From Actinomycetes bacterium (GTDB lineage: Bacteria; Actinomycetota; Acidimicrobiia; Acidimicrobiales; Acidimicrobiaceae), in contig JAKASN010000113.1 of the NCBI GenBank assembly GCA_021819025.1, forward strand, positions 1 through 6,470: a DNA stretch of 6,470 nt. Reading direction: 5' to 3'. How positions within the stretch are numbered: the first letter of the stretch is position 1; each line of letters begins with the position of its first letter. Shown here one piece after another: positions 1 to 6,185 of this stretch. The notes beneath the pieces are model-generated. The model searched no databases. It was not told the DNA's origin and was given only the letters and a program-made list of their open reading frames with translations. The translations under genes and the position numbers were made by a program.

Positions 1-1
1 C

Positions 2-280
2 GCAGCCTCGCTTTTCGCAGCGGAGTCGATTACCACTACCGAGGCCAAGGCCAAGGCGTTGCGCCCCGTGGCAGAACGCTTGATTACCAAGGCCAAACGC
101 GGCGGATTGCATAACCACCGCCAGATAGTTAGTTACTTGGGCGATAAGGACATGGCGCAGAAGCTTATTGACGACATTGCGGGGCGTTACACCGAGAGAC
201 CCGGAGGCTACACCCGCATTCTCAAGAAGGGCCCACGTCAAGGGGACAACGCTCCAATGGCAATTATCGAGCTCGTTTAA
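2..280 (+). CDS. rplQ: Ribosomal protein L17 (bL17), 5'-truncated by window edge
   Basis: Large-subunit ribosomal protein that binds 23S rRNA near the peptide exit tunnel. The frame is open from base 2 and gives 92 residues before TAA at 278-280. It reads through [20 protein letters not shown] and [12 protein letters not shown] to [20 protein letters not shown], which is the core and C-terminus of bL17. About 25 N-terminal residues are missing because the window starts inside the gene. An internal TTG at base 59 is not the true start, since conserved L17 sequence continues upstream of it. The protein ends at the core (IIELV), so it lacks the long acidic C-terminal extension of many actinobacterial L17 proteins. 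A strong hairpin follows 25 bases after the stop, and truA comes next. In many bacteria rplQ closes the alpha operon (rpsM-rpsK-rpsD-rpoA-rplQ); those genes would lie to the left. Confidence 0.96.
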   Translation, partial: AASLFAAESITTTEAKAKALRPVAERLITKAKRGGLHNHRQIVSYLGDKDMAQKLIDDIAGRYTERPGGYTRILKKGPRQGDNAPMAIIELV

Positions 281-305
281 CTCAGCCGGAACTAGAGGAT
301 TCGAG

Positions 306-344
306 GGGGCAGACTCAGTGTGAGTGCTGCCCCTGACGTGTTTT
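306..344 (+). terminator. Hairpin after rplQ, possible terminator or attenuator
   Basis: Bases 306-317 (GGGGCAGACTCA) pair with 321-333 (TGAGTGCTGCCCC) around a GTG loop. The stem has 12 base pairs with one bulged G at 326. A TTTT run at 341-344 lies seven bases beyond the stem instead of touching it, so this is not a textbook intrinsic terminator. It sits exactly between rplQ and truA, where it could end or dampen transcription of the ribosomal operon. The pairing is seen directly; the function is inferred. Confidence 0.5.
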
Positions 345-382
345 AGGAGCCACTGCTGGCACATCATTACCAATACCAACCA

Positions 383-1207
383 GTGAGCAACCTGGCACTG
401 ACGATTGCCTATGACGGCGGCGAGTTTTCGGGATACGCTCGCCAGTTGGGCCAGTACACCGTCCAGGGGGTGCTTGAGGACGCGCTAGCCAAGCTTTCCG
501 AAGGCGGTTTCCGTACCGCAGTTGCTGGTCGTACCGATCGAGGAGTCCATGCGCTATGTCAAGTGGTGAGCTGTGCTTTCGTTGTTGAGCAGCGCTTAGA
601 TCTCGCGAAGTTGGCGCGCTCTTTGGAAAAGATGACACCGCAATCTATCTCGATTGTTTCCATCGTGGCTGTTCCCGCAGAGTTTCATGCGCGTTTTTCC
701 GCGAGCTGGCGGCGTTATCGTTATCTGTTGTCTACTGCGGCCTTCGAGCTTCCTCACTTGCGACGGCTCAGTTGGGCCCTAGGCCCAGAACTTGAGATCT
801 CAGCCATGGCTGGTGCTGCGGAATTGCTCCTTGGCGAGCGGGACTTTGCTACATTTTGTCGTAAGGATCCCGGGGGAGCGACACTGGTGCGCCGCGTCGA
901 CGAAGTGGCTTTCGTGAAGCTGGGACGGGATCTCTTTGGCTTTGAGATAGAGGCGAATGCCTTTTGCCACCAGATGGTTCGGGCGGTGGTAGGTTACTTG
1001 GTTATGGTGGGCCTCGGCGAGCGAACTCGCGCCGACTTTGGCGTTGCGCTTGGAGCGAGATCGCGGCGATTGGGCGTAAATCTTGCGCCACCAGAGGGGC
1101 TCTTTTTGGTAGGGATCGGATATCGCGAGCCTTTTGAAGGGGTTACCGTTCGGCATAGCGACGACTTTCAGATAGTATGGAAGTCCCGTTGCACCGAAGT
1201 TGGGTAG
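383..1207 (+). CDS. truA: tRNA pseudouridine(38-40) synthase TruA
   Basis: Cytoplasmic enzyme that converts uridines 38, 39 and 40 in the anticodon arm of tRNAs to pseudouridine. The protein has 274 residues. The N-terminal domain opens with ALTIAYDGGEFSGY. The catalytic motif AGRTDRGVHA has its aspartate at residue 52. WRRYRYLL follows, with Tyr112 in the place of the conserved active-site tyrosine. The second domain carries DFATFCRK and FCHQMVRAVVG near residues 150 and 195, both family hallmarks. About 25 residues follow the usual family end (LFLVGIGYR) and form a short extension. The GTG at 383 was chosen because family proteins begin just before the ALTI-YDG block. It has no good Shine-Dalgarno sequence at normal distance; the AGGAG at 345-349 is 33 bases upstream. 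The gene sits between rplQ and rplM, a common actinobacterial order. Confidence 0.95.
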   Translation: MSNLALTIAYDGGEFSGYARQLGQYTVQGVLEDALAKLSEGGFRTAVAGRTDRGVHALCQVVSCAFVVEQRLDLAKLARSLEKMTPQSISIVSIVAVPAEFHARFSASWRRYRYLLSTAAFELPHLRRLSWALGPELEISAMAGAAELLLGERDFATFCRKDPGGATLVRRVDEVAFVKLGRDLFGFEIEANAFCHQMVRAVVGYLVMVGLGERTRADFGVALGARSRRLGVNLAPPEGLFLVGIGYREPFEGVTVRHSDDFQIVWKSRCTEVG

Positions 1208-1211
1208 TTCA

Positions 1212-1226
1212 TGGCGCGATGCGCCA
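1212..1226 (+). other. Short perfect GC-rich hairpin after truA
   Basis: TGGCGC (1212-1217) pairs perfectly with GCGCCA (1221-1226) around a GAT loop, five bases after the truA stop. No T run follows directly, so it does not meet the usual rule for an intrinsic terminator. It lies at the start of the 98-base leader of rplM and could be a weak terminator, a 3'-end protecting structure, or chance. Confidence 0.35.
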
Positions 1227-1227
1227 C

Positions 1228-1233
1228 TATACT
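1228..1233 (+). promoter_or_regulatory. Candidate -10 box (TATACT) upstream of rplM
   Basis: TATACT matches the sigma-70-type -10 consensus at five of six bases and lies 73 bases before the rplM start, in the only sizeable gap ahead of the rplM-rpsI-glmM group. No good -35 hexamer is found at 16-18 bases upstream; the nearest TTG-containing hexamer (1200-1205) is 22 bases away. The call therefore rests on one box plus position. Confidence 0.25.
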
Positions 1234-1305
1234 GACCATTTGTGTCTTTAGCGACCCGTTTCGGTTTGCTTCATTTTGTTCGTTAAATTTGAAATCAGTG
1301 AGATC

Positions 1306-1758
1306 ATGCGCACCTACTCCACAAAGCCTTCAGACCTAGAGAGAAAATGGTTGGTGATTGACGCCGAGGGCATGGTCCTCGGTCGGCTCGCTACGGAGGC
1401 CGCTCGGCTGCTTCGCGGCAAGCACAATCCTTTTTTCGTTCCCCATCTCGACACCGGCGACCACGTCATTGTGATCAACGCAGACAAGGTTATTCTTACC
1501 TCCAACAAGGCAGCCAGTAAGCTCGCGTATCACCACTCGGGTTATCCGGGCGGTCTTCGTGCTACCAGCTATACAGAGTTACTGGAGACCAAGCCGGCAT
1601 TTGTGGTTGAGAAAGCCATCAAGGGGATGCTTCCCAAGAATCGTCTCGGGGCGGCTATGTACCGTAAACTCAAGGTTTATGCTGGCCCGACCCATCCACA
1701 CGCAGCGCAGCTTCCGGTACCTTACGAGGTTCCTGGTGCGAAGCGCTCGGGCAACTAG
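1306..1758 (+). CDS. rplM: Ribosomal protein L13 (uL13)
   Basis: Large-subunit protein that assembles early on 23S rRNA. The 150-residue product begins [15 protein letters not shown], the standard N-terminus, and continues with [20 protein letters not shown] (residues 18-37). The family signature lies near residues 101-135: [14 protein letters not shown], then YRKLKVYAG and HPHAAQ. ATG at 1306 was chosen over an in-frame TTG at 1276, because the ten extra residues (FVKFEISEI...) have no counterpart in L13. The ribosome-binding site is weak: GTGAG at 1298-1302 lies only three bases from the start. rpsI follows after 20 bases, as in the widespread rplM-rpsI operon. The 98-base AT-rich leader upstream could hold the promoter or an autoregulatory r-protein leader, but no known leader fold was recognised. 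Confidence 0.97.
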   Translation: MRTYSTKPSDLERKWLVIDAEGMVLGRLATEAARLLRGKHNPFFVPHLDTGDHVIVINADKVILTSNKAASKLAYHHSGYPGGLRATSYTELLETKPAFVVEKAIKGMLPKNRLGAAMYRKLKVYAGPTHPHAAQLPVPYEVPGAKRSGN

Positions 1759-1778
1759 TCATTTCGGGAGAGTAGAAA

Positions 1779-2171
1779 ATGTCAAAGCCACTGGTCCAGT
1801 CCACTGGGCGCCGCAAAAGCGCCGTAGCTAGAGTTCGACTTCGTGCTGGCACGGGGCAGATCACAGTCAACAAGCGTCCATTCGATGAGTACTTTGGGGC
1901 CGCAAGCTTGAGACAGCATGCAGTGGAGCCGTTGAAACTTGCCAGTGTGCAGAGCAACTATGACGTAGATGTGACCTTAGATGGCGGCGGAGTGTCCGGA
2001 CAGGCTGGCGCGCTTCGCCTCGGCTTAGCCCGAGCCATTATGGAGCTCGATCCCGATCTCCGTGCACTGCTCAAGAAGGCAGGTCTTCTCACCCGCGATG
2101 CTCGTGAGAAAGAGTCCAAGAAGTACGGACTCAAGAAAGCACGCAAGGCACCACAGTACTCGAAGCGCTAG
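1779..2171 (+). CDS. rpsI: Ribosomal protein S9 (uS9)
   Basis: Small-subunit protein whose C-terminal tail reaches the P-site tRNA in the 30S decoding centre. The 130 residues carry all family blocks: [13 protein letters not shown] (9-21), [18 protein letters not shown] (69-86), and the basic tail [16 protein letters not shown] with APQYSKR, ending in the invariant Lys-Arg. The length is that of the core protein, without the long N-terminal extension found in many actinobacterial S9 proteins. The start is secure: ATG at 1779 is preceded by GGGAG (1766-1770) at eight bases. It follows rplM by 20 bases and is followed by glmM after four bases. Confidence 0.97.
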   Translation: MSKPLVQSTGRRKSAVARVRLRAGTGQITVNKRPFDEYFGAASLRQHAVEPLKLASVQSNYDVDVTLDGGGVSGQAGALRLGLARAIMELDPDLRALLKKAGLLTRDAREKESKKYGLKKARKAPQYSKR

Positions 2172-2175
2172 GGCC

Positions 2176-3486
2176 ATGTTGGAATTTGGCACCGACGGCG
2201 TTCGGGGTCGGGCGAATTCGGAGCTAAGCGTCGAATTCGCCCAAAAGCTCGGCCAGAGTGTCGCTGTGGCACTCGGGAGCTCGACCTTTGTGGTAGGTCG
2301 AGATACGCGGGTGTCAGGTACCATGCTGGAGGCGGCTTTTGCTGCGGGACTGTGCTCGCAGGGCGCGTCGGTGCTTGATCTGGGCGTGATCCCATCCCCC
2401 GGAGTAGCTTTCCTCTGTTCCAAACTGCGTCTTCCCGGCGCAGTAATTTCGGCGTCCCATAATCCTTTTTTCGATAATGGCATCAAGATTATCGGTGCCG
2501 CAGGATCCAAGCTTTCCACCGACGTGGAGGCTGAGATCGAGGCTCTGCTGCGTGGAGGTGCTCTGCCGGCGGCTGAGCGCGTGGGAACCATCTCAGGGGC
2601 GACTGATCTTGTGGATGATTACGTCAGTTTCCTCTGCGACATCGATCTGGTCGGCTCTCTCTCGGGTATGCGGTTGGTGATCGATTCTGGCCACGGAGCG
2701 GCCTCACACTTGGCCCGTCGTGTCTTCGAGAGCTACGGGGCCCAGGTGGTGATGATTCACGACGCTCCCGACGGAACTAATATCAACGCGCAATCTGGGT
2801 CGACGCATCTCGGTTCGTTGCAAGAAGCGGTGAAGTTAGAAGTTGCAGACTTGGGCCTTGCCTTCGATGGCGATGCTGATCGAGCTCTCGCGGTAGACGA
2901 ACAAGGCGCGGTGATCGACGGCGACTACATCATGGCTATCATCGCCAGTTATCTCAAGGCTAAGGGTCAACTTCGACACTCTACCGTTGCGGTGACCGTG
3001 ATGAGCAATATGGGCCTGGGGATGGCGCTCCGATCCAGAGGCATCTCAGTCATCGAGACTGACGTCGGGGATCGCAATGTCGTGGAAGCTATGGTGCGTC
3101 ACGACCTCTCCCTTGGAGGAGAACAAAGCGGCCACATCATCATAGCCGAGGTGGCTACCACAGGTGACGGTATCTTGACCGGGCTGGTATTGTGCGCCGC
3201 GCTTCGTGCTTCGGGACACAAGGCATCCCAGGCCGCTTCCGTGGCGATGAGTCGCTTCCCACAGGTGCTCGAGAACATCTCATTTCCCGGTGACGCACGG
3301 GCGCGTCTCGCCGCAACCGAAGTTGTCGAGGCGATTCGATCTCGGGCAGAGGAACTCGGAGAGGAAGGGCGAATTCTCGTGCGAGCCTCGGGAACTGAGC
3401 CGGTGATTCGCGTAATGGTCGAGGCACGCTCAGCGTCGCTTGCCCGTGACGTCGCCGACGCACTTTGTAAAACCATTCGCGGCTAA
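2176..3486 (+). CDS. glmM: Phosphoglucosamine mutase GlmM
   Basis: Cytoplasmic enzyme that interconverts glucosamine-6-phosphate and glucosamine-1-phosphate, the step before UDP-GlcNAc for peptidoglycan. The 436 residues are near the family's usual ~445. Motifs in order: FGTDGVRGRAN (4-14); VISASHNPFFDNGIKI (90-105), with the catalytic phosphoserine at Ser94; the metal-binding loop DGDADR (231-236); the GlmM-type sugar loop GGEQSGH (314-320), which separates it from other phosphohexomutases; and the phosphate-binding loop RASGTEP (403-409). All key residues are present. ATG at 2176 was chosen because MLEFGTDGVRG is the family N-terminus. A longer reading from GTG at 2062 would add 38 residues that only read the end of rpsI out of frame. 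The start lies four bases after the rpsI stop with only AGGG close by, so translation is probably coupled to rpsI. Confidence 0.97.
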   Translation: MLEFGTDGVRGRANSELSVEFAQKLGQSVAVALGSSTFVVGRDTRVSGTMLEAAFAAGLCSQGASVLDLGVIPSPGVAFLCSKLRLPGAVISASHNPFFDNGIKIIGAAGSKLSTDVEAEIEALLRGGALPAAERVGTISGATDLVDDYVSFLCDIDLVGSLSGMRLVIDSGHGAASHLARRVFESYGAQVVMIHDAPDGTNINAQSGSTHLGSLQEAVKLEVADLGLAFDGDADRALAVDEQGAVIDGDYIMAIIASYLKAKGQLRHSTVAVTVMSNMGLGMALRSRGISVIETDVGDRNVVEAMVRHDLSLGGEQSGHIIIAEVATTGDGILTGLVLCAALRASGHKASQAASVAMSRFPQVLENISFPGDARARLAATEVVEAIRSRAEELGEEGRILVRASGTEPVIRVMVEARSASLARDVADALCKTIRG

Positions 3487-3688
3487 GTAGCAGGGTACGG
3501 CTCACCGGGCGTTCTAGGCGCTTCGATGCAACGCTTTGGGTCGGCGAAGTTGGGCGGCGTTGGGTTGCACCATGGCGAGCGTAAAAATCTCCCTCTCACA
3601 CTTAGCAAAAGAGTGCCGCGCGCTCACATCGGTGGAGTCGATGTCCTAGGATTGGCGGGTATCCAATCGTCACGTAACGGAGGGCCGT
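3487..3688 (+). other. Spacer between glmM and the injection-system genes
   Basis: These 202 bases contain no open frame that looks like a gene. A 67-codon ATG frame at 3526-3729 lacks a ribosome-binding site, resembles no known protein and overlaps the next gene. The spacer has a loose run of TTGGG/CGGCG words at 3537-3566, an A-rich patch at 3582-3587, and a hairpin just ahead of the next gene. No clear terminator for glmM and no convincing promoter could be read. This is the boundary between the housekeeping operon and the accessory locus. Confidence 0.6.
3650..3668 (+). other. Hairpin just upstream of the DUF4255 gene
   Basis: GATTGG (3650-3655) pairs perfectly with CCAATC (3663-3668) around a seven-base loop. 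The structure ends 11 bases before the ribosome-binding site of the following gene (GGAGGG, 3679-3684). There is no T run, so it is not a terminator. It may be an operator-like inverted repeat or an RNA structure that affects initiation, or chance. Confidence 0.3.
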
Positions 3689-4384
3689 GTGATAGATGTC
3701 GTCGATTCGCTGCTTCGCGGGGTTATTGAGACAGGAGTGGTATCTGCTTCTGGTGCCGAGATAAGTTTTGATCCTCCCACGCGAGACTGGTCAGCGCGCC
3801 GTAGTGCCCCCACGGTGAATGTCTACTTGTACGACATCCGCGAGGAGGGAAATCGTCGCACTTCCGGGGTGGTGGAGAATCGGGACGAAGATGGCAAGAT
3901 CATCCGCCGACAAGTCCCGGTGCGCCATTTCCGTCTCTCCTACCTTCTGACAGCCTGGACTCAGCGACCCGAGGATGAGCATCGGCTCCTCTCGGGGATG
4001 TTGGCGCAGTTCCTCAAGACGGGGTTTTTCACACCTGAGCAAGCCGGTGAGCCGTTCGCCTCGACGGGACTGCCCATCATGCTATATGCGGGAGTGCCGC
4101 CCACCGACGAGAGGCAAGTTCCCGAAATTTGGTCCTCGCTTGGCCGGGAGTTGAAGCCTTCCATCGACCTTCGCGTGGTGGTTCCGTTCGATCCAGACAT
4201 AGCATTGCCGCTCGGTCCGCCAGTTGCTCGTCCCCCGGTATTTTCGATCTCCGCTCCAGACATCGGTATCGGCAGGGAAGGTTTCACCGATCGGGAATCT
4301 TCTCGCGATGGCGACGGATCCGATCAAGCCGACGCCGTAAAGCCAGAGTCGAAAAAGCGCGGAGCCTTAAAGACCAAGGGCTAA
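3689..4384 (+). CDS. DUF4255 / Pvc16-like tube-cap protein of a contractile injection system
   Basis: Probable terminator (cap) protein that closes the distal end of the inner tube and sheath, equivalent to Afp16/Pvc16 of the Serratia antifeeding prophage and Photorhabdus virulence cassettes. The 231-residue product has the N-terminal family pattern: IDVVDSLLRGVI (2-13), ISFDPPTRDWSARR (25-38), PTVNVYLYDIREE (41-53), RHFRLSYLLTAWTQ (79-92) followed by EDEHRLLSGMLAQ, and LRVVVPFDP near 161-169. From about residue 187 the chain becomes a charged, low-complexity tail (RESSRDGDGSDQADAV, then Lys-rich), probably disordered. GTG at 3689 is the start: GGAGGG at 3679-3684 is four bases away, and the nearby ATG at 3696 is out of frame. 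No signal peptide or membrane segment is seen. Placement before sheath and tube genes supports the call. The family assignment is from recalled motifs, without a profile search. Confidence 0.85.
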   Translation: MIDVVDSLLRGVIETGVVSASGAEISFDPPTRDWSARRSAPTVNVYLYDIREEGNRRTSGVVENRDEDGKIIRRQVPVRHFRLSYLLTAWTQRPEDEHRLLSGMLAQFLKTGFFTPEQAGEPFASTGLPIMLYAGVPPTDERQVPEIWSSLGRELKPSIDLRVVVPFDPDIALPLGPPVARPPVFSISAPDIGIGREGFTDRESSRDGDGSDQADAVKPESKKRGALKTKG

Positions 4385-4389
4385 CACTA

Positions 4390-4412
4390 GGTCACTTTGA
4401 GTAGTATTGACC
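4390..4412 (+). repeat. Short inverted repeat GGTCA-N13-TGACC
   Basis: GGTCA at 4390-4394 and TGACC at 4408-4412 form an inverted repeat six bases after the DUF4255 stop. The right arm overlaps a -35-like TTGACC (4407-4412), but no good -10 lies 16-18 bases beyond it. It could be a regulator binding site or a weak hairpin. Five-base arms can easily arise by chance. Confidence 0.2.
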
Positions 4413-4484
4413 GCTCAGGGAGAGATTTCTCAGCTTCAAGGCGATTTGTTGCTGGGAGTTTCATGAGAATTTACCTTCTGTACT

Positions 4485-4490
4485 TACAAT
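4485..4490 (+). promoter_or_regulatory. Candidate -10 box (TACAAT) for the sheath-tube transcript
   Basis: TACAAT matches TATAAT at five of six bases and sits 140 bases before the sheath start in AT-rich DNA. There is no good -35 hexamer at the usual spacing (16-18 bases gives sequences such as CATGAG), so it would need an activator or an alternative sigma factor. The call rests on one box only. Confidence 0.2.
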
Positions 4491-4618
4491 CAGTGCGCTT
4501 TTTCCCATTTTGGTTTCGAACTAGGTGTAAATTCTTTTCGTTCGCACTTGAGTGGCGGTGTGCTTGTGCATCTTTGCCCCTTCGATGTTTGAACGATCAC
4601 GTATTAGGTCAATTATTT

Positions 4619-4632
4619 GGGGGTTTGGATTG
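4619..4632 (+). promoter_or_regulatory. Weak ribosome-binding site and TTG start of the sheath gene
   Basis: GGGGG at 4619-4623 is followed after six bases by TTG at 4630. Translation from this TTG starts with PSYLSPGVYVEEV, the exact point where sheath proteins of this family begin. The purine run is a poor match to AGGAGG, and TTG is the weakest of the common start codons, so initiation is expected to be inefficient. Confidence 0.65.
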
Positions 4633-6153
4633 CCGAGTTATCTCTCTCCTGGAGTGTATGTCGAGGAAGTTCCTTCAGGGTCGCGGCCCATTGAGGGAGT
4701 AGGCACTGCGGTTGCCGCCTTCGTAGGCTTCGCTCAACGAGGTCCGTTGAATAAGCCTACGCTCATCGCCAACTGGAGCCAGTTCGTGGCGACATTCGGC
4801 GAATTCATGGCTGGGTCCTATCTTGCACATTCCGTCTACGGGTACTTCTCCAATGGTGGCGGTGTCTGTTACATCGTGCGTATCGGCGCCGAAGCCGCCG
4901 AAGCTCCGGCTCGCGCGGAGTTGATGTCGGGAGGTGAGCAAAAGGTCGGCGCCTTGACGGTGGCAGCTGTCGCAGCAGGCGATGCGGGCAACTCCATAAC
5001 CGTGGAGGTTGTCGATCCTAGCGACGCCACTGCAACCGACTCGTTCAACTTGGTGGTGAAACGCGACTCCAAGGTCGAAGAGACTTTCGAGAACGTTACC
5101 TTGAAGCGCGGAAAGCAGAATGTAGCCACCATTGTCAATGCTCAATCAAAGCTCATCAAACTGCTTGAAGCGACTGCGGGCGTTGAGACTGTCGCGCGCG
5201 GCGCGGTTTCATTGAGCGGTGGCGGCGCGAGCAAGCCAAGCGCTGTTACCTCCTCGGACTACGTCGGAGACCCTGCGGCTCGCACCGGGTTCGGTGGCCT
5301 GGAAGCCATCGACGAAGTGACCATGGTGTCAGCTCCAGATCTTATGGCCGCTCTGCAGGCGGGCATGATCGATCTTGAGGCGGTCAAGACGGTGCAGACC
5401 GCGATGATCAACCACTGCGAACTCATGGGTGACCGCATGGCGATTTTGGACACCCCGCCAACAATGAACGTTCAGCAGGTCAAGGATTGGCGCGTCAATA
5501 CCACCGGATACGACTCCAAATATGCCACTTTATATTGGCCCTGGGTCAAAGTTCTCGATCCTCCCACTGGCAAGAATGTCATGATTCCGCCCAGCGGACT
5601 CATCGCCGGGGTATGGAGCCGAAATGACGACACTCGTGGGGTCCACAAGGCACCGGCCAACGAAGTAGTCCGCGGAGTTGTGGATATCGAGCTCAATATC
5701 TCCAAGGTTGAGCACGATCTTCTCAACCCGGTGGGGATCAACGTTGTTCGGTCCTTCCCGGGCAAAGGAATAAAGGTCTGGGGAGCACGCACTCTCTCCT
5801 CGGATGCTTCTTGGCGCTATGTCAACGTAAGGAGACTCTTCAACTACCTTGAGAAGTCAGTCCTCAACGGCACCGACTGGGTGGTGTTTGAACCCAATGA
5901 TCCTGCACTTTGGGCGCGGATCCGCCGCACCATCGCAGCGTTTCTCGTCAACGAATGGCGCAAGGGCGCACTGTTTGGCTATACCGCGGACCAGGCATTT
6001 TATGTCAAGTGCGATGATGAGACTAATCCGGCCGAGTCGATCGACGCCGGCCAGGTGGTATGTGAGATTGGTATTGCGCCGGTCAAGCCCGCCGAGTTTG
6101 TAATTTTCCGTCTGTCCCAGTTCTCTGGCGGCACTTCGCTTGTCGCCGAATAG
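4630..6153 (+). CDS. Contractile tail sheath protein (phage sheath / CIS sheath)
   Basis: Forms the helical outer sheath around the inner tube; contraction drives the tube through a target envelope. From TTG at 4630 the product has 507 residues, within the usual range. The N-terminus SYLSPGVYVEEVPSGSRPI then EGVGTAVAAFVGFAQRGP is the hallmark of phage, eCIS and T6SS-iv sheaths; these strands make the handshake between neighbouring subunits. A beta-rich inserted domain lies near residues 100-210 (GNSITVEVVDPSDATATDS at about 119-137). The C-terminal core has MAILDTPP (270-277), GIKVWGARTLS (380-390), YVNVRRL (397-403) and WVVFEPNDPALW (417-428), then FLVNEWRKGALFGYTADQAF and the PAEFVIFRLSQF end. 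No signal peptide or membrane helix is seen. The gene follows the cap gene and precedes the tube gene by 32 bases. The core is intact, so it should be functional. Confidence 0.95.
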   Translation: MPSYLSPGVYVEEVPSGSRPIEGVGTAVAAFVGFAQRGPLNKPTLIANWSQFVATFGEFMAGSYLAHSVYGYFSNGGGVCYIVRIGAEAAEAPARAELMSGGEQKVGALTVAAVAAGDAGNSITVEVVDPSDATATDSFNLVVKRDSKVEETFENVTLKRGKQNVATIVNAQSKLIKLLEATAGVETVARGAVSLSGGGASKPSAVTSSDYVGDPAARTGFGGLEAIDEVTMVSAPDLMAALQAGMIDLEAVKTVQTAMINHCELMGDRMAILDTPPTMNVQQVKDWRVNTTGYDSKYATLYWPWVKVLDPPTGKNVMIPPSGLIAGVWSRNDDTRGVHKAPANEVVRGVVDIELNISKVEHDLLNPVGINVVRSFPGKGIKVWGARTLSSDASWRYVNVRRLFNYLEKSVLNGTDWVVFEPNDPALWARIRRTIAAFLVNEWRKGALFGYTADQAFYVKCDDETNPAESIDAGQVVCEIGIAPVKPAEFVIFRLSQFSGGTSLVAE

Positions 6154-6169
6154 TCGGCTGACAAAGCAG

Positions 6170-6175
6170 AGGAGG
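6170..6175 (+). promoter_or_regulatory. Strong ribosome-binding site of the tube gene
   Basis: A perfect AGGAGG (extended as AGAGGAGG from 6168) is followed by ten T/A/G bases and ATG at 6186. It is the best ribosome-binding site in the window and stands out against the weak site of the sheath gene just upstream. Strong initiation fits a major structural protein made in many copies. Confidence 0.85.
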
Positions 6176-6185
6176 TTTTAGTTTT

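Larger units (their letters stand above)
4385..4629 (+). other. AT-rich 245-base leader of the sheath gene
   Basis: No gene was recognised here. By hand count 107 of 245 bases are G or C (about 44%), against 63% for the first 60 bases after 4681. Such a drop suggests promoter or untranslated leader DNA. It holds an inverted repeat near the 5' end, a -10-like TACAAT at 4485-4490, T-rich stretches at 4497-4540, and a G run at 4619-4623 that serves as a weak ribosome-binding site. In-frame starts for the sheath exist upstream (GTG 4552, ATG 4585) but would add residues unlike the family. Confidence 0.6.

Noticed and set aside
1276..1305. Ten-residue N-terminal extension of L13 from TTG
   Set aside because: L13 starts MRTY at the ATG at 1306, and the extra residues do not belong to the family.
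2062..2175. 38-residue N-terminal extension of GlmM
   Set aside because: It only reads the end of rpsI in another frame; GlmM proteins begin at the FGTDGVRG block.
2025..2591. 188-codon minus-strand frame opposite rpsI and glmM
   Set aside because: It lies fully antisense to two clearly conserved genes; long antisense frames are common in this base composition.
3537..3566. Repeated TTGGG/CGGCG words suggesting a tandem repeat
   Set aside because: The units differ in length and sequence and occur only two to three times; this is too weak to call a repeat array.
3565..3588. TTGCAC with a following TAAAAAT as a promoter for the DUF4255 gene
   Set aside because: The spacing of about 11 bases is far too short for a -35/-10 pair.
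3526..3729. 67-codon ATG frame between glmM and the DUF4255 gene
   Set aside because: It has no ribosome-binding site, runs into the DUF4255 gene in another frame, and its product resembles nothing known.
4397..4702. 101-codon frame across the AT-rich leader
   Set aside because: It lacks a convincing start site, overlaps the well-supported sheath N-terminus in another frame, and shows no family pattern.
4675..5145. 156-codon minus-strand frame opposite the sheath gene
   Set aside because: It is the reverse shadow of a strongly conserved coding region, with no motif of its own.
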